A DNA stretch of 64,000 nucleotides from Ochrobactrum sp. Marseille-Q0166. Its GTDB lineage: Bacteria > Pseudomonadota > Alphaproteobacteria > Rhizobiales > Rhizobiaceae. How positions within the stretch are numbered: the stretch's first letter is position 1; every line of letters starts with the position of its first letter. The notes under the pieces were generated by a model, which saw only the letters and a list, made by a program, of their open reading frames with translations, made no database searches and had not been told where the DNA came from. The translations under genes were made by a program, and so were the position numbers. The stretch is taken from the NCBI RefSeq assembly GCF_014397025.1, contig NZ_JACJUO010000002.1, forward strand, positions 1,492,002 to 1,556,001. Reading direction: 5' to 3'. This document shows positions 8,444 to 18,399 of this stretch, piece by piece.

Positions 8444-9724
8444 ATGAGCACCCAGCACGCCACAAGCGGCGGCAAGGCCACAATCAACGCGGATGTAAAG
8501 AACGCGACCGCCGCAGACGAAATTCACGAACGCTACTGGAAGCAGAACCTTCTCATCTGCCTGATCGGTTCGTTCACCACGCTTGTTGCCATGTCGCTGC
8601 TTCTGCCGTTCCTGCCGCTTTATGTGGAACAACTGGGCGTCGCTGATCACGCCGCTATCGTGCAATGGTCCGGCATTGCCTATGGCGCGACCTTTCTCGC
8701 AGCTGCTATCGTCGCTCCGTTCTGGGGCAAGCTCGGCGATCTTTATGGCCGCAAGCTGATGCTGATCCGCGCAAGCCTTGGCATGGCAATTGCCATGTCG
8801 CTGATGGGCATGGTCACAGATATCTGGCAGCTCGTCGCACTCCGCCTGTTCGTCGGTATTGCAGGCGGCTATTCGTCGGGTTCCATGATCCTCGTCGCGA
8901 CCCAGACACCAAGGGACAAGACTGGCTGGGCGCTCGGCGCACTTTCTGCCGGCATCATGGCAGGCAATCTGGCTGGCCCTCTGCTGGGTGGCGCGCTTCC
9001 TCCACTGATCGGCATTCGAGCAACCTTCTGGCTCGCTGGCAGCGTGATCTTCCTGACCTTCCTTGCAACAACATTTCTGATCCGCGAAGATCGCAAACCA
9101 CCCAAGCGAAACAAGGAACAAAAGAAGCAATCGATTTGGGCAGCGGTTCCCGACCGCAGACCCGTCATTGCCATGCTTGCGACCGGTATGTTGCTGATGT
9201 TCGCCAATATGTCGATCGAACCGATCATCACCGTCTATGTAATGCAGCTGATGGATGACCAGACCAAGGTCACTCTGATTTCCGGTGTCGTGATGGCTGC
9301 GGCAGCGCTCGGCAGCATCCTGTCGGCCTCGCGTCTTGGCCGTCTGGCAGATCGCATCGGCCATACCCGCGTTATCATCGGAGCTTTGATGATCGCAGCG
9401 TTTTTGCTCATTCCGCAGGCTTTCGTAACCGAAGCATGGCAGCTGATAGGTTTGCGCTTCCTGATGGGCTTGGCACTGGGCGGCCTTTTACCCTGCATCA
9501 GCAGCGTTATCCGGCACAATGTCCCTGACCGCATTGCAGGCAGCGTACTTGGTCTATCTGTTTCCGCACAATATGTCGGGCAAGTTGCGGGTCCGGTCGC
9601 CGGTGGCTTTGTCGGCGGACGCATGGGAATGCCGTGGGTGTTTATCGGTACCAGCGTGCTGATTGCAGCAGGCGCTTTCTATAATTGGGTGGCGTTGAAA
9701 CGCGCCACCCAAATCGGCAACTAA
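8444..9724 (+). CDS. MFS transporter (drug/proton antiporter type)
   Basis: A 426-residue major facilitator protein with about twelve helices. The A-motif-like loop GKLGDLYGRKLMLI is at about residues 97-110, and a second related loop is LGRLADRIGHTRVIIG in the C-terminal half. A charged central loop (REDRKPPKRNKEQKKQ) divides the halves. It resembles multidrug or TetA-like exporters. The start ATG at 8444 gives the usual short hydrophilic N-terminus; a frame opening at 8312 runs through the operator and is rejected. Control is probably by the divergent GntR protein. The substrate is unknown. Confidence 0.87.
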   Translation: MSTQHATSGGKATINADVKNATAADEIHERYWKQNLLICLIGSFTTLVAMSLLLPFLPLYVEQLGVADHAAIVQWSGIAYGATFLAAAIVAPFWGKLGDLYGRKLMLIRASLGMAIAMSLMGMVTDIWQLVALRLFVGIAGGYSSGSMILVATQTPRDKTGWALGALSAGIMAGNLAGPLLGGALPPLIGIRATFWLAGSVIFLTFLATTFLIREDRKPPKRNKEQKKQSIWAAVPDRRPVIAMLATGMLLMFANMSIEPIITVYVMQLMDDQTKVTLISGVVMAAAALGSILSASRLGRLADRIGHTRVIIGALMIAAFLLIPQAFVTEAWQLIGLRFLMGLALGGLLPCISSVIRHNVPDRIAGSVLGLSVSAQYVGQVAGPVAGGFVGGRMGMPWVFIGTSVLIAAGAFYNWVALKRATQIGN

Positions 9725-10470
9725 ATCGAATAGCCACCATCGACGCTGAGCGCGGTTCCTGTCACCATTGACGATTCATCCGACGCAAGGAAAAGTGCAG
9801 CTTCGGCAACATCTTCAGGCTTGGAAAACCGGCCAAGCGGGATGGTGGCTTTCATCCCTTCACGCGCCTGCGGTGTATCTTCTGCCAAAAACAATCCGAG
9901 AGCTTCCCCCTCGCTTTCAGCGGGGCAGATGCAGTTGACGCGAATATTCTTCCCAGCAAGTTCAAGTGCCATCGCCTTGGTGGCGCTGACCACCCAGCCT
10001 TTGGAAGCAGCAAACCATGTAAGGCCCTTGCGTGGACGATTGGCCATGGCCGAGGCGGTATTGATAATGACGCCGCTGCCCTGATGTTCCATGATCGGAA
10101 CAATAAGCAACGTCGAATGATAAATCGCCTTCATGTTAACTGCATTGATAAGATCAAAATTATGCTCATCCACGTCCGTCAAAGGCATGTTGCGATGCGT
10201 AAATCCGGCGTTGTTGACCATGATGTCGATACGACCGAACTTGTCGAAAGCAGCGCGTGCCAGCCGCTCCATATCATCATTACGAGAAACATCCGCCTGC
10301 ACGGACAAGGCATTCTCCCCAATATCAGCCAACTCGTCTTCAAGACGTTTCACATTGACATCAGCCAGCACGACCTTCGCGCCTTCGGCTGCAAATCGGC
10401 GCGCTATGGCAGAACCGAAACCCGATCCCGCACCTGTGATGATCGCAACCTTATCCTGCAGCCTCTTCAT
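9721..10470 (-). CDS. SDR-family oxidoreductase with Tyr-to-Phe at the catalytic position
   Basis: A 249-residue short-chain dehydrogenase. The cofactor motif TGAGSGFGSAIA is at about residues 12-23, NNAG near 85 and the catalytic-serine region NTASAMA near 135. The expected YxxxK active site reads WFAASK (codons TGG TTT GCT GCT TCC AAA), so phenylalanine replaces the proton-donating tyrosine. The C-terminus (VTGTALSVDGGYSI) is standard. The enzyme may be catalytically weakened or altered while still binding NAD(P). It is convergent with the MFS gene, overlapping by 4 bases. The substrate is unknown. Confidence 0.85.
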   Translation of the reverse strand: MKRLQDKVAIITGAGSGFGSAIARRFAAEGAKVVLADVNVKRLEDELADIGENALSVQADVSRNDDMERLARAAFDKFGRIDIMVNNAGFTHRNMPLTDVDEHNFDLINAVNMKAIYHSTLLIVPIMEHQGSGVIINTASAMANRPRKGLTWFAASKGWVVSATKAMALELAGKNIRVNCICPAESEGEALGLFLAEDTPQAREGMKATIPLGRFSKPEDVAEAALFLASDESSMVTGTALSVDGGYSI

Positions 10471-10753
10471 GTCATTCTCCTTTTGCGGATGAGAGATATG
10501 ATCCGCGCGTCAAATCAATAAAACTTTGTTCAGCCTAGCTGTGTTCATGCCTGAATAAGGCTCTATGTTGAGCATGTCATCTGTGCATTTGCAGTTAACT
10601 GAAATGCTATGCCAGCCGCAATTGATAACATTTATGGGAATTTAACATTGGAGAGTTGAATTTAAATCGATTAGATTATAGACAAGAGGTGCGCCAAAAT
10701 CGCAATCTGCTATTAGCAAAGTGATTTGCGCCAGAAGTGGAAGAGAACAGTAT

Positions 10754-12226
10754 ATGACCAGCCAGATAATACCGGTAGAGCCCTTCGATTGTATCGTTTT
10801 TGGCGGCTCTGGCGATCTTGCCGAACGCAAACTGATTCCTGCGCTTTATCAGCGCCAGCGTGCAGGTCAGCTCAGTGAGCCGACGCGTATCATCGGTGCT
10901 TCGCGTAGCCCCATGACCGATGAGGAATATCGCAAATTTGCCCGCGATGCGATCAACGAGCATGTCAAAGCCCAAGAAATCGACGCCAAGGAAGTCGAGA
11001 CTTTTATTGCTCGCCTCACCTATGTTGCAGTCGATGCAAAGTCGGAAGACGGCTGGGCAGCTTTGAAAGAGGCCATCGGCAAGAAGCCTGAAAAGATTCG
11101 CGCATTCTATCTGGCCGTAAGCCCGACGCTGTTTGGCGATATAGCAAACCGCCTCAAGTCGCATGGTCTTATCACGCGCGACACCCGCATAATCGTTGAA
11201 AAGCCGATTGGCCGTGATCTTGAAACCGCCAATGCACTCAACGACACCATCGGCAGCGTCTTCCGCGAAGACCAGATTTTCCGTATCGACCATTATCTGG
11301 GCAAGGAAACTGTTCAGAACCTGATGGCTCTGCGCTTCGCCAATGCGCTTTATGAGCCACTTTGGAATTCCGCTCACATCGACCATGTGCAGATCACGGT
11401 TGCAGAATCTGTCGGGCTTGAAGGCCGTGCGGGCTATTACAACACCGCTGGTGCACTGCGCGATATGGTGCAGAACCATATTCTCCAGCTTCTTTGCCTT
11501 GTTGCCATGGAGCCGCCGTCGTCGCTCGAAGCCGATGCTGTGCATGACGAAAAGGTAAAGGTGCTGCGCTCGCTGAAGCCAATCACCACCGCGAATGTCG
11601 AAGATGTTACGGTCCGCGGCCAGTATCGCGCCGGCGCATCTGCTGGCGGCCCTGTTAAAGGGTATCTTGAAGATCTCGGCAGCGACGACAGCAACACGGA
11701 AACCTTTGTTGCGCTCAAGGCTGAAATCGAAAACTGGCGCTGGGCTGGCGTTCCTTTCTATATGCGCACCGGCAAACGACTTGCATCGCGCGTTTCGGAA
11801 ATCGTCGTCACCTTCAAGCCGATCCCGCATTCGATTTTCGGTGAAAATGCTGGCAAGGTCGTTGCAAACCAGCTCGTTATCCGTCTGCAGCCCGATGAAG
11901 GCGTCAAACAGTGGCTGATGATCAAGGATCCAGGTCCAGGCGGCATGCGTCTGCGTCACGTTCCACTCGACATGAGCTTTGCCGAATCCTTCAATGAACG
12001 CAACCCGGATGCCTATGAACGCCTGATCATGGACGTCGTTCGTGGCAACCAGACCCTGTTCATGCGACGCGATGAAGTTGAAGCTGCATGGCGCTGGGTT
12101 GACCCTATTCTGAAGGGTTGGGACGTCAACAACCAACAGGTTCAGGGCTACACGTCTGGCACATGGGGTCCGTCGTCTTCGATCGCTCTTATCGAGCGTG
12201 ACGGACGGACTTGGCACGAAAGCTGA
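10754..12226 (+). CDS. zwf: Glucose-6-phosphate 1-dehydrogenase
   Basis: A 490-residue enzyme oxidising glucose 6-phosphate to 6-phosphogluconolactone with NAD(P)+, the entry to the Entner-Doudoroff and pentose phosphate routes. The N-terminal FGGSGDLAERKLIPALY is the coenzyme site, and RIDHYLGKETVQN (about residues 180-192) is the active-site signature. I use ATG at 10754; the upstream opening at 10721 lacks support. It heads the zwf-pgl-edd cluster. A strong hairpin lies between it and pgl. Confidence 0.97.
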   Translation: MTSQIIPVEPFDCIVFGGSGDLAERKLIPALYQRQRAGQLSEPTRIIGASRSPMTDEEYRKFARDAINEHVKAQEIDAKEVETFIARLTYVAVDAKSEDGWAALKEAIGKKPEKIRAFYLAVSPTLFGDIANRLKSHGLITRDTRIIVEKPIGRDLETANALNDTIGSVFREDQIFRIDHYLGKETVQNLMALRFANALYEPLWNSAHIDHVQITVAESVGLEGRAGYYNTAGALRDMVQNHILQLLCLVAMEPPSSLEADAVHDEKVKVLRSLKPITTANVEDVTVRGQYRAGASAGGPVKGYLEDLGSDDSNTETFVALKAEIENWRWAGVPFYMRTGKRLASRVSEIVVTFKPIPHSIFGENAGKVVANQLVIRLQPDEGVKQWLMIKDPGPGGMRLRHVPLDMSFAESFNERNPDAYERLIMDVVRGNQTLFMRRDEVEAAWRWVDPILKGWDVNNQQVQGYTSGTWGPSSSIALIERDGRTWHES

Positions 12227-12287
12227 TAAAGCACATGCCGGGAGCGTTGACAGACTTTCCCGGATCAGTCTTTGTGCCAGAAAATAA

Positions 12288-12326
12288 AGAGCGAGCACAA
12301 ATATCTTATATGGGTGTGCTCGCTCT
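12288..12326. other. 12-bp perfect hairpin in the zwf-pgl gap
   Basis: AGAGCGAGCACA and TGTGCTCGCTCT form a perfect stem with a 15-base loop, between the zwf stop and the pgl start. No U-tract follows, so it is not a standard terminator. It could be an mRNA-stabilising or processing element, or an attenuating structure. Confidence 0.5.
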
Positions 12327-12348
12327 GGACTGACTTGAAAGGTATGGC

Positions 12349-13047
12349 ATGAGCATCGAACGGCACGATTTTACCAGCGGAACAGAACTTGCGCAGTCGC
12401 TCTCGGAAGCGATTGCGAACAAGCTTTCTGCCGCTATCGCTGAGCGGGGGCACGCAACGATTGCTGTTTCCGGCGGTACAACGCCGCTCAAGCTGTTCGA
12501 TATTCTGTCACGCAAGATGATTGACTGGACGCTTGTAACCATCACGCTCGTCGATGAGCGCTTCGTGGCTCCGACCAATGAGCGCTCCAATGAGAAGCTG
12601 GTGCGCGACCATCTTCTGCGCGATCATGCAGGTGTTGCAAAGTTTGTCGGCCTCTATAATCCGGCCGCAACCGTAGAAACCGCGGCTCTGGCTGCTGCGA
12701 GCCGCATTGATGCATTGCATCGCCCGTTTGACGTTGTTGTGCTTGGCATGGGCAATGATGGCCACACAGCCTCATTCTTTCCCAATGCTGACAGGCTTGA
12801 TCAGGCAATCGACCCGAATACCAAAGCTGTTGTACTACCCATTCATGCGGAAGGCGCAGGTGAGAAGCGCCTGACACTGACTTTGCCGTTACTGGTGGAG
12901 GCAGACATGCTGGTTCTGCATATCGAGGGTGCTGCCAAGCAGGCAACGCTTGAGAAAGCACTGGCAAACGACGACGAAAAAGAAATGCCGGTTCGCGCCG
13001 TGTTCCGTCACGCCCGCAAGCCGATACAACTTTACTGGACCAGCTAA
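12349..13047 (+). CDS. pgl: 6-phosphogluconolactonase
   Basis: A 232-residue DevB-type lactonase hydrolysing 6-phosphogluconolactone to 6-phosphogluconate. The sugar-phosphate-isomerase-like motif VSGGTTPLKLFDIL (about residues 40-53) and the WTLVTITLVDERFV motif (about 62-75) are clear, with GMGNDGHTASFFP near 130. It lies between zwf and edd on the same strand. The ATG at 12349 follows GAAAGGTATGGC. A short inverted repeat (about 13047-13083) separates it from edd. Confidence 0.95.
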   Translation: MSIERHDFTSGTELAQSLSEAIANKLSAAIAERGHATIAVSGGTTPLKLFDILSRKMIDWTLVTITLVDERFVAPTNERSNEKLVRDHLLRDHAGVAKFVGLYNPAATVETAALAAASRIDALHRPFDVVVLGMGNDGHTASFFPNADRLDQAIDPNTKAVVLPIHAEGAGEKRLTLTLPLLVEADMLVLHIEGAAKQATLEKALANDDEKEMPVRAVFRHARKPIQLYWTS

Positions 13048-13134
13048 CAGTCTCAATGAAAACGCAGTTTGCGTTTGGGACTGTGAGCCAATTTTAGCCA
13101 CAGGCAAGCCTGAAATAACTCACAGGTGATACCC

Positions 13135-14958
13135 ATGACGACACAGACTGCGCATACCCGAATAAAGGCTATCACCGAACGTATCGTTGAGCGCTCGAAG
13201 CCGACCCGCGAAGCCTACATCGGACGCGTACGCGAAGCGGCTTCCCGTAAGCCGCATCGCTCGATCCTTGGATGCGCCAATCTCGCACATGGCTTTGCAG
13301 CCTGCGGCCCCAATGACAAGTCGGCCCTCACCGCCGACGTCGTGCCAAATCTTGGCATTATCACTGCTTACAACGATATGCTTTCGGCCCATCAGCCATT
13401 TGAAACCTATCCAGAAGTGATCCGCAAAGCCGCGCGCGAAGCAGGCGGCGTCGCACAGGTTGCAGGCGGTGTTCCAGCCATGTGCGATGGTGTGACACAA
13501 GGCTTTGCCGGGATGGAACTTTCGCTGTTCTCGCGCGAAGTCATTGCCATGGCAACGGCTGTAGGCCTTTCGCACGATATGTTCGACGCTGCTGTCTATC
13601 TCGGCGTTTGCGATAAGATTGTACCGGGGCTGATCGTCGGTGCCCTCACCTTCGGACATTTGCCCGCGGTATTCATCCCTGCTGGTCCGATGACAAGCGG
13701 TTTGCCGAATGACGAGAAAGCAAAGACCCGTCAACTATACGCAGAAGGCAAAGTCGGCCGCGCGGAATTGCTCGAATCCGAGTCAAAATCCTATCACGGT
13801 CCCGGCACCTGCACTTTTTATGGCACGGCCAACTCCAATCAAATGCTTATGGAGATCATGGGGCTGCATACCCCGGGCTCATCCTTCATCAATCCCGGCA
13901 CACCTTTGCGCGATGCGCTGACGCGCGAAGCTGCCAAGCGTGCGCTGGCGATTACCGCTTGCGGCAATGAGTATACGCCTGTGGGCGAGATGCTCGATGA
14001 ACGGTCTTTCGTCAATGGTATCGTCGGGCTAAACGCCACCGGCGGCTCGACCAACCACACGATTCATCTGATCGCGATGGCAGCCGCCGCCGGCATCAAA
14101 TTGACGTGGCAGGACATTTCGGACATTTCAGACGTAGTGCCTTTGCTGGCGCGCGTTTATCCGAACGGCCTTGCCGATGTGAACCATTTCCATGCGGCTG
14201 GCGGCATGGGCTTTTTGATCCGCGAATTACTCGACGGCGGTGTTCTGCATGAAGATGTCCGCACCGTCTGGGGTGAAGGTCTGCGCCCTTATGCGATTGA
14301 GCCCAAACTCGGGCAAAATGGTACGGTTATTCGCGAACCTGTCCCGGAAAAGAGCGGCGATGACAAGGTTCTGGCCAAGATCGGCGCACCCTTCCAGCCA
14401 AGTGGCGGTATCAAGGTTCTAACCGGCAATATCGGCAATGCCATCATCAAGGTTTCAGCCGTGAAGCCCGAACGCCATATCATTGAAGCCCCTGCGAAAG
14501 TCTTCAACGATCAGGCCGAATTGCAGGATGCTTTCAAGGCTGGCGACCTTATCGGCGACTTTATCGCAGTTGTGCGTTATCAGGGCCCAAAGGCCAATGG
14601 TATGCCCGAGCTGCACAAGCTGATGACCGTGCTTGGCATTTTGCAGGATCGAGGCCAGCGCGTAGCACTCGTCACCGATGGTCGTCTTTCCGGCGCGTCC
14701 GGTAAGGTACCGTCTGCCATCCACGTGACACCGGAAGCACTCGACGGTGGCGCAATTGGAAAAATCCGCACGGGCGATATTGTTCGTCTCGATGCTGTGA
14801 ACGGTACTCTGGACGTTCTCGTCAGTGATGCGCTTCTAGATGAACGCATCGAACAGCGTCCTGACCTATCAGCCAATGAGTACGGCATGGGGCGCGAACT
14901 TTTTCGCGCTTTCCGCAACATCGCCGGACGTGCAGATGAGGGCGCTTCCGTCTTCTGA
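13135..14958 (+). CDS. edd: Phosphogluconate dehydratase
   Basis: A 607-residue IlvD/Edd-family [4Fe-4S] enzyme converting 6-phosphogluconate to 2-keto-3-deoxy-6-phosphogluconate. Family segments include [21 protein letters not shown] near residue 75, [13 protein letters not shown] near 115 (cluster cysteine), [16 protein letters not shown] near 222 and [18 protein letters not shown] near 515. The ATG at 13135 follows CAGGTGATACCC; a GTG nine bases upstream is the alternative. It completes the zwf-pgl-edd set. The aldolase eda is not in the window. A hairpin terminator follows. Confidence 0.96.
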   Translation: MTTQTAHTRIKAITERIVERSKPTREAYIGRVREAASRKPHRSILGCANLAHGFAACGPNDKSALTADVVPNLGIITAYNDMLSAHQPFETYPEVIRKAAREAGGVAQVAGGVPAMCDGVTQGFAGMELSLFSREVIAMATAVGLSHDMFDAAVYLGVCDKIVPGLIVGALTFGHLPAVFIPAGPMTSGLPNDEKAKTRQLYAEGKVGRAELLESESKSYHGPGTCTFYGTANSNQMLMEIMGLHTPGSSFINPGTPLRDALTREAAKRALAITACGNEYTPVGEMLDERSFVNGIVGLNATGGSTNHTIHLIAMAAAAGIKLTWQDISDISDVVPLLARVYPNGLADVNHFHAAGGMGFLIRELLDGGVLHEDVRTVWGEGLRPYAIEPKLGQNGTVIREPVPEKSGDDKVLAKIGAPFQPSGGIKVLTGNIGNAIIKVSAVKPERHIIEAPAKVFNDQAELQDAFKAGDLIGDFIAVVRYQGPKANGMPELHKLMTVLGILQDRGQRVALVTDGRLSGASGKVPSAIHVTPEALDGGAIGKIRTGDIVRLDAVNGTLDVLVSDALLDERIEQRPDLSANEYGMGRELFRAFRNIAGRADEGASVF

Positions 14959-14979
14959 AAGACGATGTGTTAAAAATAA

Positions 14980-15014
14980 GGCAAAGCGGTTTTTAAGCCG
15001 ATTTGCCTCTTTAT
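14980..15014 (+). terminator. Probable terminator after edd
   Basis: GGCAAA pairs with TTTGCC, with an inner CGG/CCG pairing and a T-rich loop. CTCTTTATTT follows on the plus strand. The site lies between the convergent edd and folD genes. Confidence 0.5.
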
Positions 15015-15061
15015 TTGTCCAAAACTTCACAAAAAGGTGCAAAAAACGCCCTTAAATTGTG

Positions 15062-15961
15062 TCAAAATACTGGCTTTTCGAAGTCAGCGCTGCGGCAAGC
15101 AGCTGTCAAAGTGTTGGCCATCAACATAGCGATCGTCATCGGACCGACACCACCCGGTACAGGTGTAATAGCTCCTGCAACCTTTTCTGCATCCGCAAAG
15201 TCGACATCTCCAACCAGACGGGTCTTGCCTTCGCCCTTTTCAGGCGCTGCGATACGATTGATACCGACGTCGATCACTGTCGCACCCGGCTTGACCCAAT
15301 CGCCTTTGACCATCTGCGGACGACCAACAGCCGCAACCAGAATGTCGGCCGTGCGAGCAATCGTCGGCAGGTCCTTGGTACGGCTATGTGCAACCGTTAC
15401 GGTCGCATTAGCTGCGAGTAGAAGATTGAACATCGGCTTGCCGACAATATTCGAACGACCAATCACAACGGCATTAAGGCCTGACAGATCGCGACCGTGA
15501 ACGCGCTCAATCATGATCATTGCCCCAGCAGGCGTACATGGAACAAAAGCCGTATCGACTTCACCTGTACCGAGCTTACCGACATTGATAAAATGGAAGC
15601 CATCGACGTCTTTTTCCGGCGCGATCGTCTGGATCACACGACCTGAATCGATATGCTTTTGCAGTGGCAACTGCACCAGAATACCGTGGATGGCAGGATC
15701 ATTGTTGAGACTGTCGATCAGATCAAGCAGCTCCTGCTCGGAAGCATCTTCCGGCAAATCATGCTGCACAGAAAGGAAGCCGCATTCCTTGGCTTTCTTG
15801 CCTTTAGAGGCCACGTAAACCTGACTTGCCGGATCTTCACCAACGATCACCACTGCGATGCCCGGCACAACACCAGTCGCAGCCACGAGCTTTTCGGTCT
15901 CCCGCTTCACCGTTGAAACCACATCCTCGGCGAGCTTTTTGCCATCGATCAATTGGGCCAT
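15062..15961 (-). CDS. folD: Bifunctional methylenetetrahydrofolate dehydrogenase/cyclohydrolase
   Basis: A 299-residue FolD that interconverts 5,10-methylene-, methenyl- and 10-formyl-tetrahydrofolate with NADP+. [22 protein letters not shown] (about residues 41-62) contains the catalytic lysine region, [12 protein letters not shown] near 165 the nucleotide site, and [15 protein letters not shown] near 268 the C-terminal signature. It is a single gene, convergent with edd. It supplies one-carbon units and is functionally related to GlyA, a paralog of which lies near 58 kb. Confidence 0.96.
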   Translation of the reverse strand: MAQLIDGKKLAEDVVSTVKRETEKLVAATGVVPGIAVVIVGEDPASQVYVASKGKKAKECGFLSVQHDLPEDASEQELLDLIDSLNNDPAIHGILVQLPLQKHIDSGRVIQTIAPEKDVDGFHFINVGKLGTGEVDTAFVPCTPAGAMIMIERVHGRDLSGLNAVVIGRSNIVGKPMFNLLLAANATVTVAHSRTKDLPTIARTADILVAAVGRPQMVKGDWVKPGATVIDVGINRIAAPEKGEGKTRLVGDVDFADAEKVAGAITPVPGGVGPMTIAMLMANTLTAACRSADFEKPVF

Positions 15962-16071
15962 ATCGAATGCTCCGTTTTAAACAGGCGATGCCTTGGGATA
16001 CAGCGCCTTAATCCTGAAAACATGCCAATAAGCGTCATCGGCTGCGATGACAATCGCAGAAAAGATAAGTT

Positions 16072-16674
16072 TCAGGATAAAGTCGCAAAATGCCGGAGCG
16101 TGAAGGCTATTTCATACAAAAGCGCAACCGTGATGAAAGCCGCATGATAGCGCCGATTATCCTTAAACATGGCGACAAGGCTTGCTATGATTAGAACGCC
16201 GATCCGAACAGGGTATTCAAACCCATACAGGTTGAAATGCTCTACGCCTTTGAGAAGCGTGTCAACGAGATCAGCGACATAGAGCAGAGCCAGAAGGCCG
16301 AAAAACCACTTTCGTCGCGAAATAAAATAGTCCCGATAGCCCTTATATTCCCCCATGCTGTCAGGAAACAGCAGGGTACAGAGCATGAAATAGAGCCCCG
16401 CATAGAAGATCACGAAGAAATATTTCTCAAACGTCCATAGATGGATGGAACGCAGGCTGAATTCAAACCACCAGAAATGGATTACCGAAAGCAGCAGGAA
16501 TGCGACCCATGCAATATGCACCGGATATATGTGCTGCTTGCCCGGATGCTGGATAAAACGCGCAACACCCGTCAGAAGACGCGAAACGCTCAAACCCAGA
16601 ATAATGCCAATGATCATGCGAACATGCACAAAGGCTTCCGCAGGTGGCACGCCAGTTGTTAAAGCCGGATCCAT
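16072..16674 (-). CDS. Membrane protein of unknown function
   Basis: A 200-residue protein with about five to six hydrophobic helices: VRMIIGIILGLSVSRLL, WVAFLLLSVIHFWWF, YFFVIFYAGLYFMLCTLLF, WFFGLLALLYVADLV, IGVLIIASLVAMF and a final one near the C-terminus. I start at ATG 16674 (MDPALTTGVPP) because the longer frame adds an unlikely 30-residue hydrophobic head. No family with a known role is recognised. It sits between folD and a small secreted protein gene on the same strand. Confidence 0.6.
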   Translation of the reverse strand: MDPALTTGVPPAEAFVHVRMIIGIILGLSVSRLLTGVARFIQHPGKQHIYPVHIAWVAFLLLSVIHFWWFEFSLRSIHLWTFEKYFFVIFYAGLYFMLCTLLFPDSMGEYKGYRDYFISRRKWFFGLLALLYVADLVDTLLKGVEHFNLYGFEYPVRIGVLIIASLVAMFKDNRRYHAAFITVALLYEIAFTLRHFATLS

Positions 16675-16809
16675 CGTTTCCCTCAATGTAGTGATACTGC
16701 ATATTGTTATAAAAAAATGAGCAATCGATGAATCACATAAAAAATCTGAAACAAAAAACGGCACTGATACACATCAGCGCCGCTCATTATGAATATCAAT
16801 GATCCGAAA

Positions 16810-17298
16810 TCAGTTGATCGATGAAAGGAAGCCCGACCAGCTTTCCGACCAATGCGCACGGCTTTTTTCATCGGCGGAACGGATATTGCAGGTCTGCAGA
16901 TCACTTTCAGGAATGTCCTTCTGGGTCTTTTCGCACACCCAGACATCGTTATTTTCGGGCACAGTTGACGCTACAATACTGACAATCTTGTTATCTTTAA
17001 TACCGAGAAGAATATCGAAATCCGCCTCTTCATTATTAAAAGCCCACGAGCAAAACTCGTCAAAATCCGGACGGTTTTCTTCTGGCTTGCCACAAGCCTT
17101 GTCGTGATCGGGAGCCAGCTTATCCATAAAGCTTTTGCCTGCCGATGACGAAAGAACAAGATCAGCATCGGACAGCTTGCTGATTTCCTTGACAGCCCAT
17201 TCTGGACTGCTTGGCGTTTCGGCAACCGCTGCACCAGCTGTCATAATAACTGCTAAGATTGTAGCTAAACGCACGATAGGGAAAGCTTTTCCGAGCAT
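16810..17298 (-). CDS. Small secreted protein, function unknown
   Basis: A 162-residue protein with a typical Sec signal peptide (MLGKAFPIVRLATILAVIMTAGAAVA, then cleavage before ETPSS). The mature part is acidic and has cysteines in DKACGKPEEN, EFCSWAF, WVCEKT and LQTCNIR that could form two disulfides in the periplasm. I start at ATG 17298 rather than the upstream in-frame start at 17328, to place the signal peptide at the terminus. No family is recognised. Confidence 0.6.
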   Translation of the reverse strand: MLGKAFPIVRLATILAVIMTAGAAVAETPSSPEWAVKEISKLSDADLVLSSSAGKSFMDKLAPDHDKACGKPEENRPDFDEFCSWAFNNEEADFDILLGIKDNKIVSIVASTVPENNDVWVCEKTQKDIPESDLQTCNIRSADEKSRAHWSESWSGFLSSIN

Positions 17299-17544
17299 TG
17301 GACCACCTTTTAAAGCAATATTATGCAACCTAATTTATCAGGTCGTAATTATCTTCCAAAAAAGACCTACCCAGAAAGACGCGCCGGTTCAACAAGGAAT
17401 TGCTCCCAAGTTAGAAAGATTAAAGCTTGCCTGTCTTTCAGACTTTTTGCCTTCTTGCCTTGCGATTTGTGCTTATGGAGGGCTATATCGGACCCAACAA
17501 ACGACAGTGCTTAAACACTCGATTCATGAAGGTGGAACTTTCTC

Positions 17545-18360
17545 ATGCAAGATACAGTCATTCTCGTTGGTTGCGGCAATATGGGCTTTGCGATGCTTAA
17601 AGGTTGGCTCGATAGCGGCATTTTAGAAGCGGAGAATGTGCATGTGGTTGAGCCTTCTGAAGCTCTTCAAACTCGTGCGGCACTTGCCGGTGTAAATGCA
17701 TGCTCAAGTGCGGACTCACTCTCCGACAACCTCGATCCGCGAATGGTGCTGGTTGCCGTCAAGCCGCAAGTCATGAGCGATGTATTGCCTGCCTATAAGC
17801 GCTTTGCACCGAATGCTACCTTTGTCAGTGTCGCTGCCGGCATCCCGGTTTCGTTCTTCGAGCAGCATTTAGGTAGCGACGCAAAGATTATGCGTTGCAT
17901 GCCGAACACGCCTGCCGCGATCGGCAAGGGAATGCTTGTCACTTACAAGAATACAAATGTCGGTGATGACGACGCGGCTTTTGTGAAGAGCTTGCTCAAG
18001 ACGTCCGGCAAGGTCGCAAGCATCGACGATGAAGCGCAGATGGATGCAGTGACTGCCGTTTCCGGTTCTGGTCCGGCTTATGTGTTCCACTTTATTGAGG
18101 CGCTAACCGATGCTGGTGTAACAGCTGGGCTGCCGCGCGAGACGGCAGCGCTCCTTGCCATGCAGACCGTCATGGGTGCCGGTGCATTGGCTGCGGCAAG
18201 CAGCGACAGCCCAACCAAGTTGCGCGAACAGGTTACAAGCCCTAACGGCACCACTGCCGCAGCATTGGACGTGCTGATGGGCGAAGATCGTCTCAAGAAT
18301 TTGGTCACCGAAGCCGTAGATGCAGCGCGCAAACGTTCAATTGAACTCGGCAAAGCTTAG
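17545..18360 (+). CDS. proC: Pyrroline-5-carboxylate reductase
   Basis: A 271-residue enzyme reducing 1-pyrroline-5-carboxylate to proline with NAD(P)H. The Rossmann motif VGCGNMGFAML lies at about residues 8-18, and the conserved MRCMPNTPAAIGKG at about 117-130. The signature near residue 165 reads AVSGSGPAYVFHFIEAL, followed by QVTSPNGTTAAAL. It is a single gene, convergent with the ABC transporter operon. Its TAG stop is supplied by the arm of an inverted repeat at 18358-18399. Confidence 0.95.
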   Translation: MQDTVILVGCGNMGFAMLKGWLDSGILEAENVHVVEPSEALQTRAALAGVNACSSADSLSDNLDPRMVLVAVKPQVMSDVLPAYKRFAPNATFVSVAAGIPVSFFEQHLGSDAKIMRCMPNTPAAIGKGMLVTYKNTNVGDDDAAFVKSLLKTSGKVASIDDEAQMDAVTAVSGSGPAYVFHFIEALTDAGVTAGLPRETAALLAMQTVMGAGALAAASSDSPTKLREQVTSPNGTTAAALDVLMGEDRLKNLVTEAVDAARKRSIELGKA

Positions 18361-18399
18361 AGCATTCCCTAGTTAGAATAAATTATAGGAAATGCTCTA
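18358..18399. repeat. Inverted-repeat intergenic element supplying both convergent stop codons
   Basis: The arms AGAGCATT and AATGCTCT, extended by CC/GG after one unpaired base, enclose an AT-rich loop. They match the 'agagcattt' intergenic repeats common in Brucella and its relatives. proC ends TAGAGCATT on the plus strand, and the ABC ATPase ends TAGAGCATT on the minus strand. No U-tract follows on either strand, so a repeat element is more likely than a plain terminator. Confidence 0.6.

Noticed and set aside
8276..9364. Long minus-strand frame under the MFS gene
   Set aside because: Composition is rich in His, Gln and Cys as in antisense shadows, and the plus-strand MFS protein is clear.
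10676..12298. Long minus-strand open frame antisense to zwf
   Set aside because: It mirrors the codon structure of zwf, has no recognisable domains, and zwf itself is unmistakable.
18358..18399. Classical rho-independent terminator between proC and the ABC operon
   Set aside because: No T-run follows the stem on either strand; a dispersed repeat fits better.
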